From Novipirellula herctigrandis (lineage in GTDB: Bacteria; Planctomycetota; Planctomycetia; Pirellulales; Pirellulaceae): a stretch of DNA of 64,000 nucleotides. Under the pieces are notes generated by a model, which searched no databases, had not been told where the DNA came from, and saw nothing but the letters and a program-made list of their open reading frames with translations. The translations under genes and the position numbers were made by a program. Positions 54,639 through 63,043 of this stretch are shown piece after piece. The stretch is from NCBI GenBank assembly GCA_007859835.1, contig SJPJ01000001.1:1934033-1998032 (forward strand), written 5' to 3'. Positions within the stretch are counted from its first letter, which is position 1; each line of letters starts with the position of its first letter.

Positions 54639-56402
54639 TTATCGAACAGAAACAGGCAAAGACAACTCAAATCGGACGATCAGCTGGGATTGCCCATTGG
54701 TGGAATTTGCATGGAGGGTCGCGGTGCGGACGTTTTGCAGCACAGTCCTCAAAATTCTCTGTTGCATCTCGGCCTCCTCGCGCGTGTTACCGTCCTCGAC
54801 CATGTTCTGACGCACCATTGCATCCGAATTTTTTTCCAATATCGAAGCGAGTTGGGGACCATCAATGACAGCGATACTATGCGTGTCCGTCATGGCGTCC
54901 ACATCACCATGGTCGCCGATTGCATCAATCAAATCTCGAGTCAACGTGTCGCAAGAACCAAGAATCAAATAGTCACCCGGCATGGCAAGCGTCGGTTGGA
55001 AGTTGTGGCGTGGATTGACCGAAGCACGATCCTGCTCGTCGGCGGCGGAAAATCCAGCCTTTGTATAGGTGATGTCGGCGTGGGTTGGTCTTTCAATGAT
55101 CAACCCTGGTTCGGCCTGTTGCCCACGTGTGAAATTGACCAAGCCAATCGCCTTTTGCCAAGCTTCCTCGACGATCGGTGCGAACTTATCGGGATCCCGC
55201 ATCCGCATCACCACCGCGAATCCCGGTAACTGAAGCGATGGCGTGCCGACGTTTGAGTCATATCGCTGTTCGGCAACAACCACACGAATTTCGGGTCGCG
55301 TTTCAGCTAAAACCTCATCGGTCAAGTCACGCCCCGTGAAGAAGATTCCCATCATGTTCTCAAAGAAAATCAGCCCAGACGTACGCTCTGGGAATAATTC
55401 ATCCTTTGCGGCATAGTAGCGATACAAATCACGATACAGGCTGATCCCAGCAATCTGTTGTGGCACATCGAAATTGGGCATTGCGCCTTCACCGGCAACT
55501 TCTGGCAAAGCGAATCCATCCGCTGCCGATGGATCACCGACGGTACCATCGGTGGTCAATTGGAATTGCACAGCACCGTCTTGGATCTCCGCTGCGATCG
55601 ATACCCAATTGGCATTGCGCAACGATTTTTGCAATGGAGCAAAGAGCAGTGACGCCAATGGGTTCTCGTTTTCCGACAACCCTTTCTGTAGCTTAGGTAT
55701 TTGCTTCAGCACACCCATATTTGCATACACAGTCGCCACCGACTCCTGACTTGATGCTCGTTTCGCTTCTTGGAAACTCTCGGAGTCTGCGAAGCAGGGC
55801 TGATCGGGTTCCGCACGAAGATCCATCGCCAGCTTTAACATGTCTGGTTTGTTGGTTACTAACAATCGATTGCCCACGATCGCATGAGCTTCGTTTGGTC
55901 CAAACCGCCATCCCGTGACGCCGCGGTATTCTGCCGATGCCACGCGATCAGGCTGCCCCGCTTTTTCTGCATCGTTACGAGCATTCATTAGAAAGAACTC
56001 GTGGATTTCCTCGATCGTTTTTGCATCCTTGGCTTCGATGATCAATAGATTGGCCTCATTCGGCCCAATCGCCCAAGTGATCCCGCCGCCAACAACTTTA
56101 TCGATCAACGTTGGCAAATCGCACTCGAACCTACCCTTGAAATAGTTGACGAGATTGAACGCTTGCTGTGCCTCCGAATTCGCCATCAAGTCCTTGTAAG
56201 CAGGTATCGCAGTGACGGCTTTAACAACATCGTCTTGAAAGGCAGCATCCAAGATGGCATCTGGGCGAGTGATCTCGACGACGATCAATGCATCCGGCGA
56301 AATCCACTCCGTCGCAGGCGCGGGTGAATCTTGCGAATAAACGATCTGTGGAACCAACAAAAGGAACAGCGAAGAATGGAAGATGAAGCTAACTCGGCAC
56401 AT
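54639..56402 (-). CDS. Secreted protein of unknown function
   Basis: 587 residues from ATG 56402 (AAGGAG nine bases upstream). Signal peptide SFIFHSSLFLLLVPQIVYSQ. The mature protein starts with EWISPDALIVVEITRPDAIL and has no domain I can name; the region IGPNEANLLIIEAKDAKTIEE and later FGPNEAHAIVGNRLLVTNKP suggests a repeated alpha/beta layout as in DUF3352-like proteins. It ends in a beta-rich segment (QLIVRFELSLPV). The gene lies between an ABC transporter pair and the DUF1800/DUF1501 pair, all on the same strand with short gaps of about 40-100 bases. Confidence 0.75.
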   Translation of the reverse strand: MCRVSFIFHSSLFLLLVPQIVYSQDSPAPATEWISPDALIVVEITRPDAILDAAFQDDVVKAVTAIPAYKDLMANSEAQQAFNLVNYFKGRFECDLPTLIDKVVGGGITWAIGPNEANLLIIEAKDAKTIEEIHEFFLMNARNDAEKAGQPDRVASAEYRGVTGWRFGPNEAHAIVGNRLLVTNKPDMLKLAMDLRAEPDQPCFADSESFQEAKRASSQESVATVYANMGVLKQIPKLQKGLSENENPLASLLFAPLQKSLRNANWVSIAAEIQDGAVQFQLTTDGTVGDPSAADGFALPEVAGEGAMPNFDVPQQIAGISLYRDLYRYYAAKDELFPERTSGLIFFENMMGIFFTGRDLTDEVLAETRPEIRVVVAEQRYDSNVGTPSLQLPGFAVVMRMRDPDKFAPIVEEAWQKAIGLVNFTRGQQAEPGLIIERPTHADITYTKAGFSAADEQDRASVNPRHNFQPTLAMPGDYLILGSCDTLTRDLIDAIGDHGDVDAMTDTHSIAVIDGPQLASILEKNSDAMVRQNMVEDGNTREEAEMQQRILRTVLQNVRTATLHANSTNGQSQLIVRFELSLPVSVR

Positions 56403-56505
56403 GGATTTGACTCCTTGGAGGTTGTAAAGTTGGTTGGTCATACACGCAGGCCCGTTTTCGTCGAGACACCTCCTAAGAGCGTCTCGAACAGGCGTTTTGA
56501 CGCCT

Positions 56506-57426
56506 CTAAAGATCTCGTCTGGAAAACATCAGTGTGGTCAGTCCGAGTGCGGCGAGCGTTGGGACCCCGTATCCCAAGACAACGCGAATCAAAGAAAAAT
56601 CTTTGTAGTCGCCACGTTCATAAAACTTTGGATCTTTCCTGGTCGCCGCAGCACTTCCGCCCGCCAGAACATTCAGGAAGTTCGCTGCTTGTTCGGCCGC
56701 CGCTTGCATGTCCTCTCCCTTGGCTGGCTCCGCAGCAGCCGATTGTCCTTCATGCCAAGGTGTTCGCAGCAGCGTTGGTAACGATTGATTCAAACTGATT
56801 GGGGAAAACTCTTCGAGTGAAAACGTATGTAGCACAAGGTTTACCGGCATCCAAATCAAAATCAGTGCAGCAGCAGCAAACATCGAACTGCGAAAAGCCG
56901 TTCCCGCAAAAAATCCTATTGAGACAAGAAACGTTAGCACCATCGCCACAACGGCGAGTGAAGCGACGATCCCATAAAGCGTCACATCGTTCTCGCCCAC
57001 GCCCGGACGATCAGCCACAGCGACGATCCAAACGGCTGGCAGAATCACAACGAACAAAGCCGCCAAGACCGCCGTCACGCGAGCTGCCCAAGACGCCAAC
57101 AAATACTCCAACCGAGTGACAGGCCTGCTTAGAATGCCATCGGACAACGCTTCCAAACGGGCCCCGGTGACCGGATTGAGTCCGAGTAGTAACACCACCA
57201 AGAACCACGGAAAAACGAGATACGGAAACAAAAGTTGAGCAATCAAACGTGCCGTCGGTGTAACAGCCCAATTCGTCGTGACAATCAAAAACGTCACAAG
57301 AACGGTGGCAATCAACCATGCACGAATGAGCCAACTTTTCCACAAGCCGTTAAGCTCATACGCCAGAATCGCTCGTAACGGCATGCTCTTTGAGTGGAGA
57401 TTGGAGATCAAACCGCCGAAATCCAT
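56506..57426 (-). CDS. ABC-2 type transporter permease
   Basis: 306 residues from ATG 57426 (AGGA ten bases upstream). Six hydrophobic segments: SWLIRAWLIATVLVTFLIVT, LLFPYLVFPWFLVVLLLGL, AVLAALFVVILPAVWIV, SLAVVAMVLTFLVSIGFFAG, SMFAAAALILIWMPVNLVL and GYGVPTLAALGLTTLMF. NPVTGARLEALSDGILSRPVTRLEYL is the usual cytoplasmic coupling region. A periplasmic loop between the last two segments is Ala/Glu-rich. It pairs with the ATPase gene upstream, which it overlaps by 71 bases if this start is right, or 29 bases with ATG 57384. Confidence 0.85.
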   Translation of the reverse strand: MDFGGLISNLHSKSMPLRAILAYELNGLWKSWLIRAWLIATVLVTFLIVTTNWAVTPTARLIAQLLFPYLVFPWFLVVLLLGLNPVTGARLEALSDGILSRPVTRLEYLLASWAARVTAVLAALFVVILPAVWIVAVADRPGVGENDVTLYGIVASLAVVAMVLTFLVSIGFFAGTAFRSSMFAAAALILIWMPVNLVLHTFSLEEFSPISLNQSLPTLLRTPWHEGQSAAAEPAKGEDMQAAAEQAANFLNVLAGGSAAATRKDPKFYERGDYKDFSLIRVVLGYGVPTLAALGLTTLMFSRRDL

Positions 57427-58375
57427 GATCACTGTCCTGTTGCAAAAGCTGAAGGTATGCGAATTCGGTTTCGTTCTGAGTCGACCGAATGGCTTGAAGG
57501 GTAAGTTTGCTGGCATCGACTAACCGCAGCACTTCGGCCATCACGCCGGCGCGGCTATGACCGTCGGCCACTTCGACCAAAACCGTGTTTTGTTCGTGCG
57601 GTTGAATTTTGATGCCCTGTACTTGAGCGGCCTGCTCGGCTAATTGCCGGACATCTTCAGGATCACCATCGAGTTCCAAACAAAAATCGTCGCGCTGCAA
57701 GCGCTGCTTCATCTCTCGCATCGACCCACTGAAAATCATCCGTCCCTCATGCATCACGCCAACGTGATCGCAGATCTGATCGATGTCGCTGAGGATGTGC
57801 GTTGCCACCATGACCGTGCGAGATTTCGCGAGCTCGCGGATCAAGTCCAACGTGAAGCGTCGCGCCGACGGATCGAGTCCCGCAGTCGGCTCATCCCAAA
57901 CCAAAAGTGGCGGATCGGCTAGCAGCGATGCGGCGATGCCAAGCCGAGTTCGCATGCCCGTCGAAAACGTTTGGATGCGACGATCGGTCGCACTCAGTAA
58001 ACCCACCGCTCGCAACAATGACGTCAATCGGGGTTTGCGAATCTGCTGAGGAATCCGACACAACTTGCCAAGCAAATCCAGATACTCGATCGGGCACAAA
58101 TGGCCCGGTAATACGGGATGAGTTGGCAGATAGCCAATCATGGCTCGAACATTCGTTGCATTGGGACCACATGGATGCCCAAATACTTTTGCATTCCCAG
58201 CAGACGGTCGCTGCAACCCAAGCAACAATCGCAAAGTCGTGGTTTTTCCCGCACCATTTGGCCCGAGTAACCCATACACCGCTCCGCTGGGAACGTTCAA
58301 ACTCATGTCGTTCACCGCGATCACGCGTCCTGCGTAAATCTTGGTTAAATGTTCAGTTTGGATTGCCAATTCCAC
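57356..58375 (-). CDS. ABC transporter ATP-binding protein
   Basis: 339 residues from GTG 58375, which has AAAGGGAA upstream; the frame extends further but without a site. Walker A GPNGAGKTT near residue 40, signature FSTGMRTRLGIAASL near 135 (variant of LSGGQ), Walker B LLVWDEPTAGLD near 157 and H-loop VATHILSD. The C-terminal part (about 215-310) is a regulatory domain of the kind seen in ABC-2 ATPases. Together with the permease it should form an exporter; cargo unknown. It is the first gene of the run that continues into the DUF1800/DUF1501 pair. Confidence 0.9.
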   Translation of the reverse strand: MELAIQTEHLTKIYAGRVIAVNDMSLNVPSGAVYGLLGPNGAGKTTTLRLLLGLQRPSAGNAKVFGHPCGPNATNVRAMIGYLPTHPVLPGHLCPIEYLDLLGKLCRIPQQIRKPRLTSLLRAVGLLSATDRRIQTFSTGMRTRLGIAASLLADPPLLVWDEPTAGLDPSARRFTLDLIRELAKSRTVMVATHILSDIDQICDHVGVMHEGRMIFSGSMREMKQRLQRDDFCLELDGDPEDVRQLAEQAAQVQGIKIQPHEQNTVLVEVADGHSRAGVMAEVLRLVDASKLTLQAIRSTQNETEFAYLQLLQQDSDHGFRRFDLQSPLKEHAVTSDSGV

Positions 58376-58758
58376 AATGGATTCCCTTTCGGATGGAGGC
58401 AAAATCGGTACGGCTGCTGGCAACTATCATACGAGTGAAAGCCAACGTAGTTTGTTGGTGGGAAAGTATTTTGGTTCCGGCGGATGCATCTTCAATAGGT
58501 AGGATTACCGTGAGCATTCGGATTCACGAAGGATGCGTCTCACACCTATTCGCAAACGGCCTTAATTTATTGGCCGTAAAACGAAAAATTCAAATGATTC
58601 AGCCTCCTTCGCCTCAATTGTAAACGAAGTAGCACGCTTCATGCCGACGACCGATCCAGCGTGTTTTTAATGGACAGACCATGAACAGGCGAAATGCCCT
58701 GGCTGTGGCACCGCTCCTGATTTGATCGCTACCGAGGCGCCGACACGACCGCAGAAAG
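58376..58758. other. Intergenic region, nothing recognised
   Basis: About 380 bases between two minus-strand genes. It must hold the promoter of the ABC transporter run. No repeat or conserved frame was seen. Confidence 0.5.
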
Positions 58759-59511
58759 CTATTCGGCACCCATCGGAGGAAAGTGAATGCTCGGATGCCC
58801 TGGGGCGATAACCAGTAGCAGCAACATCACCATCGGTATTGACGCCAAAATCGGCAACACGACTGCAGCGGGGTACAGCCACCAACGAACACGCCGACGA
58901 TCCGGTAGGTGATTGAATAGATTTGCCGGCAGGTAAACCAACAACCCATAGACGAGAATCCATTGAGCGAGCATGAGTGGATTCGGCCCCGCGAACAGAG
59001 CTTCGTTGATAAAGCCAGTCAAACCGTACATCAGAAACGCAGCAAATGGAGAAAGGGCATAGCGTTTTAGTAGCCAGCCCCACATCGCAAATTGCGGAAG
59101 GAAAACAACGACGCTGTGGAACAGCACCACGTCAAAATAGTTGGCTGATGCCGTGATATAGACCTCACCCATTTTGACACCAAACAATGGTGCACAATTC
59201 GTCATCGTCGTTGTGATGGCCTCTTCAACGAGTGCCAAAGCGGTGACGAAGCAAAAGAACTTCAACCAAATCCGTTTCGGTGAATGAACGACACTCTCGG
59301 CCACATATTTGCGGAGCGAAATGGATAGTCCCCCCATTCCGATGATCCACAACAGGTTTAGGCCCCACAGCATTCCCGACATTGCGGCGAGCTTGCGGTC
59401 TTCAAGTCCTGCCAGAGTGAGGAAGATCGTTAGCAATATCTGCCAAGTAAGCAAAATCACGACGACCATTCGCTTGATCCAACTTGAATGACTCACGGAG
59501 GGATCTGCCAT
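58759..59511 (-). CDS. Multi-pass membrane protein of unknown function
   Basis: 250 residues from ATG 59511 (MADPSVSHSSW). About seven hydrophobic segments: VVVILLTWQILLTIFLTL, MLWGLNLLWIIGMGGLSI, FFCFVTALALVEEAITT, VVLFHSVVVFLPQFAMW, PFAAFLMYGLTGFINEAL, QWILVYGLLVYLPANLF and AAVVLPILASIPMVMLL. A conserved-looking ALVEEAITT inside the third helix recalls intramembrane metalloprotease motifs but the needed His pairs are not evident. No family assigned. Confidence 0.7.
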   Translation of the reverse strand: MADPSVSHSSWIKRMVVVILLTWQILLTIFLTLAGLEDRKLAAMSGMLWGLNLLWIIGMGGLSISLRKYVAESVVHSPKRIWLKFFCFVTALALVEEAITTTMTNCAPLFGVKMGEVYITASANYFDVVLFHSVVVFLPQFAMWGWLLKRYALSPFAAFLMYGLTGFINEALFAGPNPLMLAQWILVYGLLVYLPANLFNHLPDRRRVRWWLYPAAVVLPILASIPMVMLLLLVIAPGHPSIHFPPMGAE

Positions 59512-59844
59512 GGATGACGAGTTCGTAAAGGACGCAAAAGAAATGAAGGCACCAGAAGTGGCGATGCCAGTACACACGAATTGTTAGTCGCTTGCAAGCA
59601 GTATCAACCATTCGGGAAGCTCAGCAAACGCAAAAGATGAGTCGTGTGTCGCGAATGCATTTCCTCAATTTGCTTGCGCAATAGTCGGCCGAACGCTAGA
59701 TGCAGAGTTTAGTCGTCGAGTTCAAGGAAGCGGTTGTCATTCGCCGCAACGCGATGGCCTGTCGAAGAGACTCAAAGGACTGCCATTCGCTGAGCCCTTT
59801 TTGCATCACAAACGCATTGACGCAGCCGAGTTCGGTTTGATGGG
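59512..59844. other. Intergenic region, nothing recognised
   Basis: About 330 bases. A 36-codon reading (MQKGLSEWQSFESL) on the minus strand near 59700-59810 continues in another frame past the stop of the next gene, but there is too little to call it a gene or a frameshift. Confidence 0.45.
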
Positions 59845-60423
59845 TTAGTTGGTTAAAACGCGACTGCCATTGCGAGCACCTTCCATTCGAACAGTCTTAT
59901 CGATTGGGGAAAGAGACCTTCGCACCGATGTTACAATCCCCGCCGCTTCTTTGAGTTCCGTTGGCCAGACATGCTGACATCGCTCGGCGAGAGTCGCGAG
60001 ACGGACACTTAGATTCTCATACTCACGTCGAACATCCTCACTCAATGGTGAGGAACTCAACAGATACTCTGGCGATAGATTGCTTGAAAAGACTTTGACA
60101 CCATAAATCTCAAAGTAATATGCGTCGTCGGGAAGGCTAAAATCGTCATTGAAGCGAATGAGCGGCATACAGAGTTTCCGGTCTCTCATTTGTTGGCGAT
60201 GGAAATGCACCTGCTCGATTATCACTTCCCAGTAGCCACTTGTACGCAGGTCCGAGACGAATCGGCGGCCGAGTCCAACTCGCATCGGATCCTTGGCATC
60301 GTCAGAGGCGATATCCGGGAGCGTCAGATTCTCTGAAGTCGCTCCCAATGCGTTTGTAGCAGGTATCGCTGAGGCCGCAGCCGCTAACGATGAAATTCGT
60401 GCAAGAAAAAGTCGCCGATCCAT
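59845..60423 (-). CDS. Small exported protein of unknown function with Tat-like signal
   Basis: 192 residues. The start MDRRLFLARISSLAAAASAI has RR followed by a hydrophobic stretch and ends near NALGAT, a probable Tat or Sec signal. A strong AGGAGG lies five bases before the ATG. The mature part has IIEQVHFHRQQMRDRKL and IRFNDDFSLPDDAYYFEIYGVKVF, with no known domain. Isolated gene followed 60 bases upstream by the Lys-rich gene. Confidence 0.75.
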   Translation of the reverse strand: MDRRLFLARISSLAAAASAIPATNALGATSENLTLPDIASDDAKDPMRVGLGRRFVSDLRTSGYWEVIIEQVHFHRQQMRDRKLCMPLIRFNDDFSLPDDAYYFEIYGVKVFSSNLSPEYLLSSSPLSEDVRREYENLSVRLATLAERCQHVWPTELKEAAGIVTSVRRSLSPIDKTVRMEGARNGSRVLTN

Positions 60424-60485
60424 ATTGTCCTCCTAGGGTCAGTGAATTCTTAGCACAAATTACCTCGTGGACAAGCGACTTCGGA

Positions 60486-60731
60486 TTACCGACGTCGTGT
60501 GCCAGCTCGCTTTAACCCTTTGGCAATGAAGTCAAATGCATCGGCGGATCGGTAATCCTCAAGCGCATCGAAGAAACACGCCAGAACCCGCTTCGTTTCG
60601 GCAACGTTAATCTTGACCCCTTGCGTGTCGGCCTTTCGCGATACCTGGTCATAAATGTCGTTGAGCGTTAGCGACTTCTTTTTTGACGAAGATTTCTTAA
60701 CCGTTGCTTTACTTACTTTCTTTTTGGCCAC
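60486..60731 (-). CDS. Small Lys-rich protein, possibly nucleic-acid binding
   Basis: 81 residues. The first 20 are nearly all Lys, Ser, Val and Thr (AKKKVSKATVKKSSSKKK), like histone H1-type tails, followed by a helical region LTLNDIYDQVSRKADTQGVKI and a basic end GLKRAGTRRR. The helical part faintly resembles HU/IHF-like N-termini but is too short to assign. Binding to DNA or RNA is inference from charge. Confidence 0.7.
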   Translation of the reverse strand: MAKKKVSKATVKKSSSKKKSLTLNDIYDQVSRKADTQGVKINVAETKRVLACFFDALEDYRSADAFDFIAKGLKRAGTRRR

Positions 60732-61179
60732 GTTCGTTACTCTTTTGTTGAGTCAGGAAAAGGAATGTATCATGCGCTGTTCTACACCTGACAAGCGGGT
60801 TTGTGAAGACACGTCAAACGTCCGAAAGGCTGTCTATCGATAGAGGATAAACAATAAGGCTATCACTCTTCGCGCACGCGACGAAGAAAGGGTGCGTCCT
60901 CTAGATTGGATATTTGGTAATGGATGGAGCACTACCGACGATTCAGCCATATCCAATCCACTTTGATATTCCAATAAGTCAAATCGTTTCGACGGTAGCG
61001 CACGGATCGGTTAGACTGCGGATGGATTATTTGGTTTTGCGAATCACATTCGGATAGAGCCCTAGCTGCCAAAAAAACCAAAGCGATTTAGGAAACACGA
61101 ATTACCCCCGTTTCCCCCGTGAATCGGCAAACACTTCCAATTCGTCGAGCGACAATATTAAACCACACCGGAGTCTTCA
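60732..61179. other. Intergenic region between divergent genes
   Basis: About 450 bases holding the promoters of the Lys-rich protein gene and the NPYTAP protein gene. No conserved element was recognised. Confidence 0.5.
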
Positions 61180-61611
61180 ATGAGTGTTAACACGGGTTCT
61201 GATTTAATGTTGGGCGCCCTCTATGCGGCACCATCGCTGATTCAAATGATCGCGATTTTCGGGGGCGTTTTGTTTGCGTTAACGAAGATGCGCAGATACC
61301 CGAAACCCGCTACCTACCTGGCCGCCGGCCTAGCGAGCATTTTGATCAGTCGTATCGGGAGTACGATCGCTTCGATCTACATTGCACAAAGCATGCCGTC
61401 CAACGACTATTTATTCTATTATTCCATTCTCGGGACGGTGACCGCGTTGGTCAGTGCAGTTGGCTTGGTGCTGATCATTGGCGCTGTGTTCGTTTCGCGA
61501 TCCGACGGTTTGCCTGGTGATCTCCCCGGAACCAATGGGGTACCGCGAAAGAACTCCGGATCGGAAAATGATTCGAATCCCTACACAGCGCCTGCGGAAG
61601 TCGGCGAATAA
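61180..61611 (+). CDS. Small membrane protein with C-terminal NPYTAP motif
   Basis: 143 residues with three to four hydrophobic segments (LYAAPSLIQMIAIFGGVLFAL, TYLAAGLASILISRIGSTIA, YYSILGTVTALVSAVGLVLI). The polar C-terminus reads SGSENDSNPYTAPAEVGE, with an NPYxxP motif like that at the N-terminus of the protein at 28717-29139. No enzyme family recognised. The stop is 28 bases from the stop of the convergent outer-membrane gene. Confidence 0.8.
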   Translation: MSVNTGSDLMLGALYAAPSLIQMIAIFGGVLFALTKMRRYPKPATYLAAGLASILISRIGSTIASIYIAQSMPSNDYLFYYSILGTVTALVSAVGLVLIIGAVFVSRSDGLPGDLPGTNGVPRKNSGSENDSNPYTAPAEVGE

Positions 61612-61638
61612 CACTTTTGATCGCTGCTTCTGCTTCAC

Positions 61639-62586
61639 TCAACGAAAGCGAAGCGAAAGTCCTGTGCCGACAAAGTAATCGTCCGCTTCGTCGTTCAATC
61701 CAGTGCCACCGCGAATGTCCCACTGGACATCGTTACTGACTAGAAACGTAAAGCCACCGTTGAAGTAATGCTCGGGCGATGCCGTATCCGCACCGCTGGG
61801 ATAGAAACCGTAGTACTCTGTGTAAGCTCCCAAACGATCCGCCAGCGAATAAGCAATTGTCCACGATTGTGCCCATTGGGTGAATCCCATCCCCGTGGCT
61901 TCATCCAACGAACGATTGAATTGCGTGCTGCCGCCCGTGGCTAGAAAATCGTTGATGTCCCATCCGTACAACCAATTGAGTCCGGCCAAGACTTCGCCGT
62001 TGGTCGTCGCGCTGCCTCCGGTTGGCACGGTCATCTGTGGAATCAACGCCATCTCGGGCAGCAATCCCTCTTGCGGTGTTAACCCAATTTTCAAACCTAA
62101 GTACAAGTCATCGGTACCATCGCTCGACAATCCGTTGACGTCACTGTTTCCGTAATTCGCAGCCAATCGAAACTCAAGCCAATTTGCCAAAACGCCATAG
62201 CGCAAAAGTGCCTCTGGATACGAATGGGAAATGGTTTGAGTGGTTCCATCGTCATCGTAGAAATACGTGTAACCCGTTTCGATTTGCAGTATGCCCAACC
62301 CCACAACGCTGCTAGCTTCGGTAAAGTCGGGACGGTCCGTAATCAACGGTTCGTTCGGCTGAATGAGTTCATCACGGCAGGAGTTCCCGCTCCAACAAAA
62401 CAGGGAGCCCACCGTCCCCCGGTCCGAGCAGCCTCGTGTTCTAAGATGTCCCGACTGAGAATCGCCCAACCAAGAATCGCCCAAAGAAGAATCGCACTGC
62501 TGATCGCAAGATTGAGCCTGAACGGAGCTGATATCCAGGACGGCAACACAGCATGTGACAACAAAGAAGGTAGCAATTAAACGCAT
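61639..62586 (-). CDS. MetA-pathway-like outer-membrane protein (Phenol_MetA_deg type)
   Basis: 315 residues from ATG 62586. Signal peptide MRLIATFFVVTCCVAVL with cleavage near VQAQS. Residues 26-45 contain LGDS repeats encoded by a 15-base tandem unit (62458-62495). The barrel domain has LITDRPDFTEASSVVGLGILQIETGYTY, ALLRYGVLANWLEFRLAANYG and ends in an aromatic Phe-Arg (SLRFR), as in the putative MetA-pathway family, usually predicted as outer-membrane beta-barrels. Transport function is not established. Gene is convergent with the NPYTAP gene. Confidence 0.82.
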   Translation of the reverse strand: MRLIATFFVVTCCVAVLDISSVQAQSCDQQCDSSLGDSWLGDSQSGHLRTRGCSDRGTVGSLFCWSGNSCRDELIQPNEPLITDRPDFTEASSVVGLGILQIETGYTYFYDDDGTTQTISHSYPEALLRYGVLANWLEFRLAANYGNSDVNGLSSDGTDDLYLGLKIGLTPQEGLLPEMALIPQMTVPTGGSATTNGEVLAGLNWLYGWDINDFLATGGSTQFNRSLDEATGMGFTQWAQSWTIAYSLADRLGAYTEYYGFYPSGADTASPEHYFNGGFTFLVSNDVQWDIRGGTGLNDEADDYFVGTGLSLRFR

Positions 62587-63043
62587 ATTCACAGCAGAAT
62601 CGACTCCATTCGATGAAATTTTGGCCACAATTTCGTTGCAGCCCATGGTGGCACTATCGACGCGTAACCGAGTATTCTTGTGAGCCAATCGACACGTACC
62701 TCCGTCGAGTACACTGCAGTGCGAATGACTCTCCTAATCGTTATCTTCGGAAGCAAAGCGTGTCCATAATCGCACCTGAAAAACGGTTCGTCCTGTTGCA
62801 CCAAACTTTGGTGATGATGCCCCAACGGAAGCCGTATGCCACCGAGTGAAACAGATATCGAGCCAAAACAGCAAAACGCAACTCGGCTGTTGAGTATTTC
62901 CAGCATCCGGTTAAAGAACGCTAAAGTAGGCCGTTCCAAACACCGCGTGATTCCGGCGGGCAACGTTATGCTGGCCACGAATCACTGCCGAAACTTAGCA
63001 GACTGGTAGCGGAGTGGCTCCCCGCACCGATCCACATTGCAAC
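62587..63043. other. Intergenic region, nothing recognised
   Basis: About 460 bases between two minus-strand genes. A 129-codon frame at 62589-62978 lacks any family motif or ribosome site and its codons look random. No repeat seen. Confidence 0.45.

Noticed and set aside
62589-62978. 129-codon minus-strand frame upstream of the MetA-like gene
   Set aside because: Lacks any recognisable domain or ribosome site; likely chance.
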